This document shows positions 17,750-26,120 of a stretch of 64,000 bases of DNA, piece by piece. The position numbers and the translations under genes are program-made. The stretch is from NCBI RefSeq assembly GCF_001269655.1, contig NZ_LHVE01000013.1, positions 124,001-188,000 of the forward strand. The letters run 5' to 3'. The notes under the pieces are model-generated. The model was not told the DNA's origin. It saw only the letters and a list, made by a program, of their open reading frames with translations, and did no database searches. Source of the stretch: Pseudomonas thivervalensis. Lineage in GTDB: Bacteria; Pseudomonadota; Gammaproteobacteria; Pseudomonadales; Pseudomonadaceae. The first letter of the stretch is position 1. Each line of letters starts with the position of its first letter.

Positions 17750-20197
17750 ATGCTGTTGTTGTGGATACTGGTCCTGGTCGTCGGGATCGCCTGGCTGGCG
17801 CATCGGCGCACCGACCCGCTGCCCGCGCTGGGTATCGTCGCGGTCTACCTGTTGGCCATGGGCATTTTCAGCCATGCGCCCGGCTGGCTGATGCTGATCC
17901 TCTGGGTGGTACTCGCAGCCATCGCCGCGCCGCTGCTGCTGCCGGACCTGCGCCGCAAATATTTCAGTGCGCCAATGTTCGACTGGTTCCAGAAAACCCT
18001 GCCCCCCATGTCCGAGACCGAGCGCGACGCCATCGATGCCGGCACGGTGTGGTGGGACGGCGAACTGTTCAGCGGCCGCCCGGACTGGAATCTGCTGCTG
18101 GCCTACCCCAAGGTGCAACTGACCGAGGAGGAGCAGGCTTTCCTCGATGGTCCCACCGAAGCCCTCTGCGCAATGGTCAGTGACTGGCAGATCGGCCAGG
18201 CCATGGACCTGCCGCCTGAAGCCTGGGCCCATATCAAGGAGCACGGGTTCTTCGCGCTGATCATTCCCAAGGAATATGGCGGCAAGGGCTTCTCTGCCTA
18301 TGCCCATTCCCAGGTCGCGATGAAGCTGGCCACGCGCAGCGGCGACCTGGCCTCCACCGTAATGGTCCCCAACTCCCTTGGCCCGGCGGAGCTGCTGCTG
18401 CACTACGGCACCGACGAACAACGCAACCATTACCTGCCACGCCTGGCCCGAGGCGATGACATTCCCTGCTTCGCCCTGACCGGGCCGCTGGCCGGCTCCG
18501 ACGCCGGGGCGATGCCCGACACCGGCATCATCTGCAAGGGTGAATGGGAAGGCCAGGAAACCCTCGGCCTGCGCCTGAACTGGGAAAAGCGCTACATCAC
18601 CCTCGGCCCGGTGGCCACCCTCCTGGGTCTGGCGTTCAAGGCGTATGACCCCAACCACCTGCTGGGTGACGAAGAAGACCTGGGCATCAGCCTCGCCTTG
18701 ATTCCCACCGACACCCCTGGCGTGCATATCGGCCGTCGTCACCTGCCTCTCGGCGCCGCGTTCATGAACGGGCCGAACTGGGGCAAGGACGTATTCATCC
18801 CGCTGGACTTCCTCATCGGCGGCCAGGCCATGCTCGGCAAAGGCTGGATGATGCTGATGAACTGCCTGTCGGTCGGGCGCTCGATTTCCCTGCCGGCGGT
18901 GGGCACCGGTGCCGCGAAGTTCACCAGCCTGGTGACGGGCCAGTACACTCAGGTGCGCGAACAATTCAACGTACCGTTGTCGGCGTTCGAAGGCATCCAG
19001 GAAGCCATGGCACGCATCGGCGGCAACGCCTGGATGATGGATGCGGCACGCATGCTGACGGCCAACGCGGTGGACCTGGGGGAAAAACCCTCGGTGCTGT
19101 CGGCCATTCTCAAGTACCACCTGACCGAGCGCGGTCGCGAGTGCATCAGCCACGCCATGGATGTACACGGCGGCAAGGGCATTATCATGGGCCCGAACAA
19201 TTACCTGGGTCGCAGTTGGCAAGGTGCGCCGATCTTCATCACGGTCGAAGGCGCGAACATTCTGTCGCGCAACTTGATGATCTTCGGCCAGGGCGCCATT
19301 CGTTGCCATCCGTTCGTGCTCAAGGAAATGGCCTTGGCAACCCGTGAAGACAAGGACCAGGCACTGGTCGAGTTCGATGCCTTGTTGCTCAAGCACATCG
19401 GTTTTGCCGTCAGCAACGCCGCCAGTACCCTGGTGCTCAACCTGGGCCTGGGGCATTTCGAGAAGGCCCCCGGCAATGCCTTGAGCCAAAGTTATTTCCG
19501 CGCCCTCAACCGACAGGCCGCGGCATTCGCCCTGCTGGCGGACTTGAGCATGATGCTGCTGGGCGGTGAACTCAAACGCCGCGAACGCTTGTCGGCCCGC
19601 CTGGGCGATGTCTTGAGCAACCTGTACCTGGCGTCCGCCGCGCTCAAGCGTTATCACGACCTGGATTCGCCGGACCACATGGCGCCGTTGTTCACCTGGG
19701 CGATGGAGGAAAGCCTCGGCCAGTCGGAGCGTGCGCTGGATGAACTGCTGGGCAACTTTCCGAACCGCGTGCTGGGTTGCCTGTTGCGGTTGGTGGTGTT
19801 CCCCTTCGGCCGCCGTCACAAGGGACCGAGCGACAGGCTCGACGCCGAAGTGGCTGCGGTTATCGGCCGGCCCAAGGGTGACCCGACCCTCGAAGAGTTG
19901 CTGCGGGGCTGCTATCGCCCGCAATCGACCGACGATCCGGTGGGCGCCCTGCAACACGCCGCCGATCTGCTGGCTGCCGCCCATCCGCTGCACAAGAAAC
20001 TGCACGGTGCGCTCAAGCAGGGGCAGCTCAACCCGGCCCCTGGCGAACCCCTTATCGATGCGGCCCTGGAGGCCGGTGTGCTGCAAGCCGGCGAAGCGCA
20101 GACCTTGCGTGCGGCCGAGGCGGCGAGGCGCAAGGTCATCGATGTGGATGATTTCGATAAGGCCGAGCTGACGCTGGCGCAGGACAAGGTCCGTTGA
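17750..20197 (+). CDS. fadE: Acyl-CoA dehydrogenase, FadE type
   Basis: The start at 17750 has GGAGG 8 bases upstream; a longer in-frame start lies 21 bases earlier. The 815-residue protein begins with two membrane helices (MLLLWILVLVVGIAWLAHRR and a second ending near 70), as in FadE. The N-terminal dehydrogenase domain has AIIPKEYGGKGFSAYAH-like sequence and CFALTGPLAGSDAG for flavin contact. The C-terminal dehydrogenase half includes DVHGGKGIIMGPNNYLG. A FadE-specific C-terminal extension follows. It catalyses the first oxidation of fatty acid beta-oxidation at the inner membrane, passing electrons to ETF. A small conserved gene follows 117 bases later. Confidence 0.95.
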   Translation: MLLLWILVLVVGIAWLAHRRTDPLPALGIVAVYLLAMGIFSHAPGWLMLILWVVLAAIAAPLLLPDLRRKYFSAPMFDWFQKTLPPMSETERDAIDAGTVWWDGELFSGRPDWNLLLAYPKVQLTEEEQAFLDGPTEALCAMVSDWQIGQAMDLPPEAWAHIKEHGFFALIIPKEYGGKGFSAYAHSQVAMKLATRSGDLASTVMVPNSLGPAELLLHYGTDEQRNHYLPRLARGDDIPCFALTGPLAGSDAGAMPDTGIICKGEWEGQETLGLRLNWEKRYITLGPVATLLGLAFKAYDPNHLLGDEEDLGISLALIPTDTPGVHIGRRHLPLGAAFMNGPNWGKDVFIPLDFLIGGQAMLGKGWMMLMNCLSVGRSISLPAVGTGAAKFTSLVTGQYTQVREQFNVPLSAFEGIQEAMARIGGNAWMMDAARMLTANAVDLGEKPSVLSAILKYHLTERGRECISHAMDVHGGKGIIMGPNNYLGRSWQGAPIFITVEGANILSRNLMIFGQGAIRCHPFVLKEMALATREDKDQALVEFDALLLKHIGFAVSNAASTLVLNLGLGHFEKAPGNALSQSYFRALNRQAAAFALLADLSMMLLGGELKRRERLSARLGDVLSNLYLASAALKRYHDLDSPDHMAPLFTWAMEESLGQSERALDELLGNFPNRVLGCLLRLVVFPFGRRHKGPSDRLDAEVAAVIGRPKGDPTLEELLRGCYRPQSTDDPVGALQHAADLLAAAHPLHKKLHGALKQGQLNPAPGEPLIDAALEAGVLQAGEAQTLRAAEAARRKVIDVDDFDKAELTLAQDKVR

Positions 20198-20314
20198 TCC
20201 TGACGGCCTGGTACGCTCGTGACCTATAGCTCTTCACCTATAGCTCTTTACCTACAAAAGCAGGCGCAAGGGCTTTATACTCCTGCGCCCGTTTTGCTCT
20301 TGAGGACTTATCTC

Positions 20315-20722
20315 GTGTCCAACATCGTTGCCGATCACCTTGTCTTGCTTGACCATTTGCGCAGCATCCTGGTCGCCGTAGGTGAGGCCGAACAGGTGCC
20401 CGAAGAAAGCCACGCCTTGTTCCTGGAGCGCTTCGACGAGTTGCGCGCGCAACTGCCCGTCGACCCGATCGAAAGCCAGTACCTGGGTCAGGACCTGCTG
20501 TGCCAGGTGATCGTCCGATACCCACAGATCGCTCACCTGGTGCCTCGCGACCTGCTCTGGTACTTCGCCGGTGACTGCCTGCACTACATGCCCGACGAAG
20601 AAATCGCCCTGTACCAGACCCTGGAAGAACGTCGTTTCGAAGCCGAGCAAAACGATGAGCCTTTCGACTGGAACCAGGAAAAGCAATTGCTGGCGATGTC
20701 GGACCAGGACAGCAAGCACTGA
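20315..20722 (+). CDS. Conserved hypothetical protein, PA2817-like
   Basis: I choose the GTG at 20315 because TGAGGA lies 8 bases upstream. The longer frame from 20219 adds residues derived from the repeated CTATAGCTCTT stretch. The 135-residue product is acidic and helical with no membrane segment: VSNIVADHLVLLDHLRSIL at the start, IVRYPQIAHLVPRDLLWYFAGDCLHYMPDEEI in the middle, and a charged tail (DWNQEKQLLAMSDQDSKH). I recognise it as a Pseudomonas conserved protein usually placed after fadE, with no known function. It is followed by a good terminator. Confidence 0.85.
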   Translation: MSNIVADHLVLLDHLRSILVAVGEAEQVPEESHALFLERFDELRAQLPVDPIESQYLGQDLLCQVIVRYPQIAHLVPRDLLWYFAGDCLHYMPDEEIALYQTLEERRFEAEQNDEPFDWNQEKQLLAMSDQDSKH

Positions 20723-20739
20723 TAACGATTCGTCATGCA

Positions 20740-20774
20740 AAAGGCCCGCACGGTTAATCCGGCGGGCCTTTTTT
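20740..20774 (+). terminator. Rho-independent terminator after the PA2817-like gene
   Basis: AAAGGCCCGC ... GCGGGCCTTTTTTT stem-loop 18 bases after the stop codon. Confidence 0.93.
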
Positions 20775-20808
20775 TGTCTGGACAAAGTGTATTGCCTGGA
20801 TGGGCCTC

Positions 20809-20902
20809 ATCGCGAGCAAGCTCGCTCCCACACCGGTTTGTGGTTAATCCTAAAATTCATGCACAGCAGATCTCCTGTGGGAGCGAGCTTGCTCGCGATG
20901 GG
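20809..20902. repeat. REP inverted pair
   Basis: ATCGCGAGCAAGCTCGCTCCCAC and GTGGGAGCGAGCTTGCTCGCGAT are in opposite orientation, separated by about 48 bases. They lie between the end of the fadE unit and the 3' end of the convergent LysR gene. Confidence 0.9.
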
Positions 20903-20907
20903 GCCCG

Positions 20908-21906
20908 TCAGAACAACCCACCACTCTCCGGCAACTCGTAGTGCGCCGCGACCTCGCTGGACCCACGCCCCGCGCGCCCTTTGTTCAAGGTCGGCTCCTT
21001 CGCCAGGCACTCCACCAGATAATCAATGAACACCCGCAGCTTGGGCGGCAGGTAGCGGGTCGGTGAATGCAGCAACCACAAGCCACCGTGGTAGGAAGCC
21101 AGGAACGTCCAGTCCGGCAATACCTGAACGATCAAGCCCTGCTCCAAGGCATGACGGGCGGTGAAATACGGCAGGCTGCCAATGCCGATGTGCTGCAAGA
21201 CCGCGCCCAAGCGCACCCCGGTGTGATTGGCTGCGTAGCGCCCACGCACGCCTACGGTGACGGACTTGGTGCCTTGCTTGAACTTCCAGCGAGCATCGTT
21301 CGGGGCTTCCCCCAGGTAAATGCAGCTGTGCTCCAGCAAATCGTGGGGATGCGTGGGAACACCGTGTTCCGCCAGGTATTGCGGCGTGGCACAGAGTAGG
21401 TGATCAATGGTCAGCAATTGACGCCCCACCAACCCGGCGGGCGGTTGATCGGTAATCCGGATGGCCAGGTCGACATGATCGTCAATCAGGTCGACCTGCC
21501 GATCTTCCAGGAACAGTTCCACATCGACCTTCGGACAACGCCGCAGAAATTCGGGCATGTGCGGATGAATCACGAACCGCCCTACCGCCTTGGGCACGCT
21601 GACGCGGACACGCCCTTGCGCTTCCTGGGTGAACTGACCGCTGATTTCCATCACCGACCGAGCGGCGGCGACCATCTCCTGGCAACGCTTGAACACCTCT
21701 TCGCCGCCATCGCTCAAACGCAACTTGCGGGTGGTGCGCTGCAACAATCGGGTCGCCAGGGCTTTCTCCAGGCGGGAAACACTGCGGCTGATGGCAGACG
21801 GTGATACGCCTGACTGACGGGCCACTTCAGAGAAGCTGCCAGTCTCCACGACCTTGACGAAGATGGCCATTTCGGCAAGCAACGGCAACGGTAGATTTGT
21901 GCTCAT
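20908..21906 (-). CDS. LysR family transcriptional regulator
   Basis: This 332-residue protein has an N-terminal winged helix-turn-helix (LAEMAIFVKVVETGSFSEVARQSGVSPSAISRSVSRLEKALATRLLQRTTRKLRLSDGGE at about 10-68). The LysR substrate-binding domain follows (RVRVSVPKAVGRFVIHPHMPEFL, DDHVDLAIRI). It resembles the large CrgA-like LysR subgroup whose targets are usually divergent neighbours. It is divergent from the AlaX-like gene with a gap of about 90 bases that holds a TATAAT box, so it may control that gene and itself. The inducer is unknown. Confidence 0.93.
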   Translation of the reverse strand: MSTNLPLPLLAEMAIFVKVVETGSFSEVARQSGVSPSAISRSVSRLEKALATRLLQRTTRKLRLSDGGEEVFKRCQEMVAAARSVMEISGQFTQEAQGRVRVSVPKAVGRFVIHPHMPEFLRRCPKVDVELFLEDRQVDLIDDHVDLAIRITDQPPAGLVGRQLLTIDHLLCATPQYLAEHGVPTHPHDLLEHSCIYLGEAPNDARWKFKQGTKSVTVGVRGRYAANHTGVRLGAVLQHIGIGSLPYFTARHALEQGLIVQVLPDWTFLASYHGGLWLLHSPTRYLPPKLRVFIDYLVECLAKEPTLNKGRAGRGSSEVAAHYELPESGGLF

Positions 21907-21936
21907 GACGCAACAGTCCTTTGAAATCTGAACGGA

Positions 21937-21965
21937 TTATCACTCTTTTACACGCTACCTATAAT
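21937..21965 (+). promoter_or_regulatory. Probable sigma-70 promoter of the AlaX-like gene
   Basis: TTATCA (4 of 6 to TTGACA), a 17-base spacer and a perfect TATAAT at 21960-21965. A start of transcription near 21972 leaves almost no leader for an ATG at 21982, which favours the ATG at 21997. Confidence 0.6.
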
Positions 21966-21996
21966 CCCGTCACAATTTCTGATGCGGGTATGGACC

Positions 21997-22623
21997 ATGA
22001 CACTTCGCCTTTTTTTCCATAGCGATGACCTCGAGTCCAACGTGGAAGTCCTGGACTGCAGCCCCCAACAAAACGAATTTGCCGTGGTGCTACGCAGCAC
22101 CCTGTTCCATCCCCAGGGCGGCGGCCAGCCCTGCGACACCGGATGGATCGCTGACGGCCAGGTACTGCGCGTCGTTCAGGAGGGGCCAACGATCATTCAT
22201 TACGTCGATCGCCCGGTGGCGCCGGGTATGGCAGTGATCCGCGTGGATGAGCAACGACGCCAATTGAATTCACGTCTGCACTCGGCCGGACACCTGATCG
22301 GCCATTTCGCCGAAAGCCGAGGCTGGAAGCCGATCAAGGCCCATCACTGGCCCGGCGAAAGCCGCGTGCAATTCCAGCCAGGGGAACATCCTGAGGAACT
22401 GGACAGATCGATCATCCAACAGGGCATCGACGCATGGATCGCCAAGGACCTGTCTCGCCTGGTCGCACTTCGCGAAGGCACCCGGGAAGTCAGCTTCGGT
22501 GAGCTGACAGCCTATGGCTGCGGCGGTACCCATGTACGGCGATTGCAAGACCTGGGAGCAGTCACCATCGCCTCGCTTTCACAGAAGAAAGGCATGTTGT
22601 CGGTTCACTACCACGTGGACTGA
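21997..22623 (+). CDS. Alanyl-tRNA editing protein, AlaX-like
   Basis: The product is 208 residues from the ATG at 21997 (MTLRLFFHSDD); an ATG 15 bases upstream is also in frame. The zinc-site motif of the AlaRS editing domain is present as LHSAGHLIGHF (HxxxH near residue 87). A second metal ligand set is in AYGCGGTHVRRLQDLG (C...H) near the C-terminus. The first part includes FHPQGGGQPCDTG, the usual substrate loop. These free-standing domains hydrolyse mischarged Ser- or Gly-tRNA(Ala), or act on D-amino acids. Which substrate is used cannot be told from sequence. No alaS domain is attached. Confidence 0.9.
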   Translation: MTLRLFFHSDDLESNVEVLDCSPQQNEFAVVLRSTLFHPQGGGQPCDTGWIADGQVLRVVQEGPTIIHYVDRPVAPGMAVIRVDEQRRQLNSRLHSAGHLIGHFAESRGWKPIKAHHWPGESRVQFQPGEHPEELDRSIIQQGIDAWIAKDLSRLVALREGTREVSFGELTAYGCGGTHVRRLQDLGAVTIASLSQKKGMLSVHYHVD

Positions 22624-23095
22624 TGCCTGGGCATGGCGGCTTTTGGACAACGACGCCCAGGGCAACCGTCCCTCTCCCTATGAATACGTCAGCCTTGCAT
22701 TGCACAAAAAGACAGATTATTGACACCAATTCTTTCAACTTTTCCCGCCCGTCAGCTTTTAGTCATTTTTTTGTCCGTGGGCGTGGCGCTTTGCCATGCT
22801 TGAACTACCGTCAAACAGAAGCGATGACAGGGTCGGCAAAACGCTCCTGAAGCGAGCTGATCGACACCGTCGTTGCTTTCGAAAATCCCGGAGATCCCGG
22901 GTACCGAAACGTTATTTGCAAGCAGCCTGTCGTTCAGTCAGGCCGGTGAAATGCGCCCGTTTGCTTTTAGCGACGAGGCCTGAAACTGGCGTTAATGAGC
23001 GAGCTGGCGAGATGAAAAAGGGGCAGCCCGGGCCTCTTAAGTGATCCGAGGCATCAGGCAAGCCTAGGGATGGCCTCTCTACCGAGGATCACTTC
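22624..23095 (+). other. Gene-free stretch upstream of rcpA
   Basis: These 472 bases contain no convincing gene; the ORFs present are short and have no recognisable start site. GAGGA at 23084-23088 is the rcpA ribosome site. The segment at 22780-22800 contains TGGCGCTTTGCCATGC, which resembles a sigma-54 element but has 11 instead of 10 bases between the GG and GC. The lower-GC stretch around 22720-22770 (TTTTCCCGCC, TTTTTTTGTCC) is the most promoter-like part. It should carry the rcpA-tadD promoter. Confidence 0.5.
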
Positions 23096-24319
23096 ATGAC
23101 TCAGCGCACCGCACCCGTTTTGAAACATTTCATCCATGGCCTGTTCTGGATGGGGCTTGGCTTGGAGGCGGCCCAGGCCGCTGCGGCAAATTGTTCGCAA
23201 CTGGACAATTTGCCGGCGACCTTCGAGGTCGGCCAAGGGCTCCAGAGCGAACTGCGCATCCTGGCGCCCGTGACGAAACTGGCCGTCGGCGATCCGAAAA
23301 TCGCCGATGTGCAACCCAGTGGCAGCGATGCCTTCATCCTCACGGGCCTGGCGCCCGGTGCCACCAGCCTGATGGTCTGGACGGACTGTTCGAAGATTCC
23401 GCGCCAGAGCATGGTCTTTGTCAAAGGCCGGGCGACTGAGGCGTTGACCGGCGCCGCGAGCATGCCTTCCGAAGACCCGATGCTGCTTGCCCAGGTCCAG
23501 ACCGACATTCGTTTCGTTGAAGTCAGCCGGACCAAACTCAAGGAAGCCTCGACGTCGATTTTCGGCAGCCGGGGCAATTTCCTGTTCGGCTCGCCGAGGA
23601 CCTTGCCCACCATTGGCGGCGTTGTCCGGCCTTCTTTGCCGGTCAATAACGACATGTTCAACCTGTCATTCGCCACCGGTAAGACGCTGTTGATGATCAA
23701 CGCCCTGGAAGGCAGCGGTTTCGCCTATACCCTGGCGCGGCCGAGCCTGGTGGCGCTCAGCGGGCAAAGCGCAAGCTTCCTGGCCGGCGGCGAAGTACCG
23801 ATTCCTGTGCCCAGCGCCGGCAGCGACAACGTGTCCATCGAATACAAGGAATTCGGTATTCGCCTGACCCTGACTCCCACCGTCATCGGCAAGAATCGCA
23901 TCGCATTGAAGGTGGCACCGGAAGTCAGTGAGCTGGATTTCACCAACGCGGTGAACATCGCCGGGACATTGGTACCCGCACTCACCGTGCGCCGTACCGA
24001 TACCAGCATCGCCCTGGCCGATGGCGAAAGTTTTGTCATCAGCGGCTTGATCAGCACCCGCAACAGCTCCCAGGTGAACAAATTTCCAGGGCTGGGCGAC
24101 GTGCCGATTCTCGGCGCGTTCTTTCGTGACAACTCCATCAATCGCGAAGAGCGCGAGCTGCTGATGATCGTCACGCCGCACCTGGTCCAACCGTTGGCCG
24201 CCGACGCACAACTACCGACCTTGCCGGGTGAGCAACTGCGCAATTACGACCCGAATTTCTACCGCATGTACTTCCTCGAACATGGCGAGTTCGACAACCG
24301 CAGCGGGCTCTCCCAATGA
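23096..24319 (+). CDS. rcpA: Tad/Flp pilus secretin (RcpA/CpaC)
   Basis: This 407-residue protein forms the outer-membrane channel of the Flp pilus. A signal-like N-terminus (FIHGLFWMGLGLEAAQAAAANC) is followed by the pilus-and-flagellum N domain (VGQGLQSELRILAPVTKLAVGDPKIADVQ), which sits in the periplasm. The secretin core is in the C-terminal half (GGEVPIPVPSAG, EYKEFGIRLTLTPTVIGKNRIALKVAPEVSELDF, GLGDVPILGAFFR, ERELLMIVTPHLVQP). The ribosome site GAGGA is 7 bases before the ATG. Unusually, it is on the opposite strand from rcpC, tadZ and tadABC, and leads a three-gene unit with tadD and a DUF3613 gene. Confidence 0.94.
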   Translation: MTQRTAPVLKHFIHGLFWMGLGLEAAQAAAANCSQLDNLPATFEVGQGLQSELRILAPVTKLAVGDPKIADVQPSGSDAFILTGLAPGATSLMVWTDCSKIPRQSMVFVKGRATEALTGAASMPSEDPMLLAQVQTDIRFVEVSRTKLKEASTSIFGSRGNFLFGSPRTLPTIGGVVRPSLPVNNDMFNLSFATGKTLLMINALEGSGFAYTLARPSLVALSGQSASFLAGGEVPIPVPSAGSDNVSIEYKEFGIRLTLTPTVIGKNRIALKVAPEVSELDFTNAVNIAGTLVPALTVRRTDTSIALADGESFVISGLISTRNSSQVNKFPGLGDVPILGAFFRDNSINREERELLMIVTPHLVQPLAADAQLPTLPGEQLRNYDPNFYRMYFLEHGEFDNRSGLSQ

Positions 24320-24375
24320 GCCGGCGCCTGATGTGCGAGACATCCTCTGTCCAACGGGTTGCCAGGGAGCACTCA

Positions 24376-25089
24376 ATGAAAACAGTGATCGCATTGACCG
24401 CGACCTTGATGCTGGCCGGCTGTGCCAGCAACGGCGTGGTGGCTTCACGCTCGGCCGATTGCGCCAAGCCCGGGGCCGATCAGGAACTGGCCTTGAACAT
24501 GGCGGAAGACATGGCCAACGAGGGCCGTCTATACGCCAGCCTGGCGAACCTCGAACGTTTGCCCGAGGACTTGGTGCAGGTGCGCCTGCGCAAGGCTCGG
24601 GTGCTGCGCCTGATGGGCCGAAACGAGGCCGAACCGTTGTACACAAGCCTGCAAGGGACTTGCCTGGCTGCTGACGGTGAACATGGTCTTGGTCAGTTGG
24701 CGGCCGCCAGGAATGACAATGCGGCGGCTACGCAATACCTCGAACGCGCGGCGAAAATGGCCCCTACCGAAGGCAAGATCCGCAATGACCTGGGGGTTGT
24801 CTACCTCAATCAACGACGTATTTCAGAAGCCCGTTTCGAGTTCATGACCGCCATGGAGCTCCAGCAGTCCGACACGCTGGCCGCGTTCAACATGGTGACC
24901 CTGCTGATTTACCAGGACAACTGGAAGCAGGCCGCCGAGCTCGCCAACATGGCCAAGCTGAGCCCCCGGCAAGTGGCAGATGCCCAGGCCCGTGCGGAAA
25001 AAATCAGGGGTTCGGCGCCTCAGGCAGTGACGTCACCCGCCAACCGCCTGACCGAGGTTGTCGATGCTTCAACCGGCGCGGTCAAGTAG
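24376..25089 (+). CDS. tadD: Flp pilus assembly TPR lipoprotein TadD
   Basis: The ATG at 24376 gives a clean lipoprotein signal, MKTVIALTATLMLAGCASNG, with lipobox LAGC. The alternative start at 24316 would overlap rcpA and lose it. The 237-residue protein has tetratricopeptide-like repeats (AAATQYLERAAKMAPTEGKIRNDLGVVYLNQRRISEARFEFMTAMEL; FNMVTLLIYQDNWKQAAELANMAKL). TadD is an outer-membrane-associated lipoprotein needed for pilus assembly, probably as a pilotin-like partner of the RcpA secretin. It lies 56 bases after rcpA and 22 bases before the DUF3613 gene. Confidence 0.92.
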   Translation: MKTVIALTATLMLAGCASNGVVASRSADCAKPGADQELALNMAEDMANEGRLYASLANLERLPEDLVQVRLRKARVLRLMGRNEAEPLYTSLQGTCLAADGEHGLGQLAAARNDNAAATQYLERAAKMAPTEGKIRNDLGVVYLNQRRISEARFEFMTAMELQQSDTLAAFNMVTLLIYQDNWKQAAELANMAKLSPRQVADAQARAEKIRGSAPQAVTSPANRLTEVVDASTGAVK

Positions 25090-25111
25090 AGCGTTACGAG
25101 GAGTTAAAGAA

Positions 25112-25381
25112 ATGATGACCAAACAATTGATGATCGTGTGCATGGTGAGCCTGTCCACCGCCGCCTGGGCCATTGAGCCAGGCCCCTCCTCGGCCGCACA
25201 GCAAGGCACCGAGAGCTGGATGCAACTGCAGATTCGCGGCGTGGTGGCCTCCACCAACCTGCAAACCGCCTCGGCCGCCGAGCGCGAGATGGCCATGCAG
25301 CGTTGGCTCAACAGCTTCAATTATCCGATCCCGGAGTTCTTTGACCAGGACTCGGCAGGAGAGATCACCAGCAGCAAATGA
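25112..25381 (+). CDS. DUF3613 domain protein in the Tad locus
   Basis: The start at 25112 has a strong GAGGAG 8 bases upstream. The product is 89 residues: a signal peptide (MMTKQLMIVCMVSLSTAAWA) and a short mature domain with ESWMQLQIRGVVASTNLQTASAAEREMAMQRWLNSFNYPIPEFF. I recognise the DUF3613 family, commonly found in Tad/Flp loci of Pseudomonas and Burkholderia-type bacteria. The function is unknown and the location is presumably periplasmic. It closes the rcpA-tadD unit. A hairpin follows. Confidence 0.85.
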   Translation: MMTKQLMIVCMVSLSTAAWAIEPGPSSAAQQGTESWMQLQIRGVVASTNLQTASAAEREMAMQRWLNSFNYPIPEFFDQDSAGEITSSK

Positions 25382-25401
25382 AGCACGCTGGAAACGAAAC
25401 A

Positions 25402-25464
25402 CCGCAGCCTTCGACAGTTCCTGCATTTGATCCGATGCAGGCATTGCCGAGGGCTGCGGCCTTT
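25402..25464 (+). terminator. Probable terminator of the rcpA-tadD-DUF3613 unit
   Basis: CCGCAGCC (25402-25409) pairs with GGCTGCGG (25452-25459), enclosing an inner CTGCAT/ATGCAG stem. It is followed by CCTTTT. The T tract is short, so strength is uncertain. Confidence 0.6.
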
Positions 25465-25499
25465 TGGCGTGAACGGTTGGCTGATCACTGGCCTGAACC

Positions 25500-26106
25500 T
25501 GTGGGAGCGGACTTGCTCGCGATGGCGAACTGACATTCAACACTTCACTGACTGACCCACCGCTATCGCGAGCAAGCTCGCTCCCACAATGGGCCTGTGG
25601 TGAACACAAGCTTCATGAACACCCAAGCTCCCTTCCACAACGGCGCAGAGCCGCCGCAAGAAGCCGGGGCCGCTGCGCAGCCCAGCGGGAGCAAGCTCCC
25701 TCGCCACAGGTGCGGTGTTTCGATTGGAATGATCAGTAGGTGGGTGTCAGAAAAAACTGTGGGAGCGAGCCTGCTCGCGATGGCGGCTGCACAGTCAACA
25801 TCATCAGAAGCTGACCCACCGCTATCGCGAGCAAGCTCGCTCCCACAATGGGCCTGTGGTGAACACAAGCTTCATGAACACCCAAGCTCCCTTCCACAAC
25901 GGAGCAGAGCCGCCGCAAAAAGCCGGGGCCGCTGCGCAGCCCAGCGGGAGCAAGCTCCTCGCCACCGGTGCGGTGTTTTGATTGGAATGATCAGTAGGTG
26001 GGTGTCAGAAAAACCTGTGGGAGCGAGCTTGCTCGCGATGGCGGACGGACATTCAACACCTTCGTTGACTGTCCAACCGCTATCGCGAGCAAGCTCGCTC
26101 CCACAA
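25500..26106. repeat. REP array with a 259-base tandem duplication, between the two halves of the Tad locus
   Basis: The gene-free stretch 25382-26120 is almost entirely repeats. REP arms GTGGGAGCGAGCTTGCTCGCGATGGCG and their complements recur at 25501, 25566, 25760, 25825, 26018 and 26085. Between them, a block with GGGCCTGTGGTGAACACAAG, AGCGGGAGCAAGCTCCCTCGCCAC and TGATCAGTAGGTGGGTGTCAG occurs twice. Copy 1 begins at 25552 and copy 2 at 25811, a period of 259 bases. The copies differ by a few substitutions and a one-base deletion (CTCCCTCG versus CTCCTCG). The ORFs here are repeat-derived. It separates the convergent rcpA and tadC transcripts. Confidence 0.92.
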
Positions 26107-26120
26107 GAACCCCCAGTGCT

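Noticed and set aside
17744..20086. 780-residue minus-strand ORF opposite fadE
   Set aside because: It mirrors the FadE frame in high-GC DNA. Its translation is rich in Gln, Arg and Gly without any family motif, while FadE on the other strand is unambiguous.
22780..22800. Possible sigma-54 promoter TGGCGCTTTGCCATGC before rcpA
   Set aside because: The GG-GC distance is 11 bases rather than 10 and the sequence between does not match the TTGC block, so I do not call it.
25500..26106. CRISPR array
   Set aside because: The repeats are inverted REP palindromes with irregular spacing plus one 259-base tandem duplication, not short direct repeats with unique spacers, and no cas gene is near.
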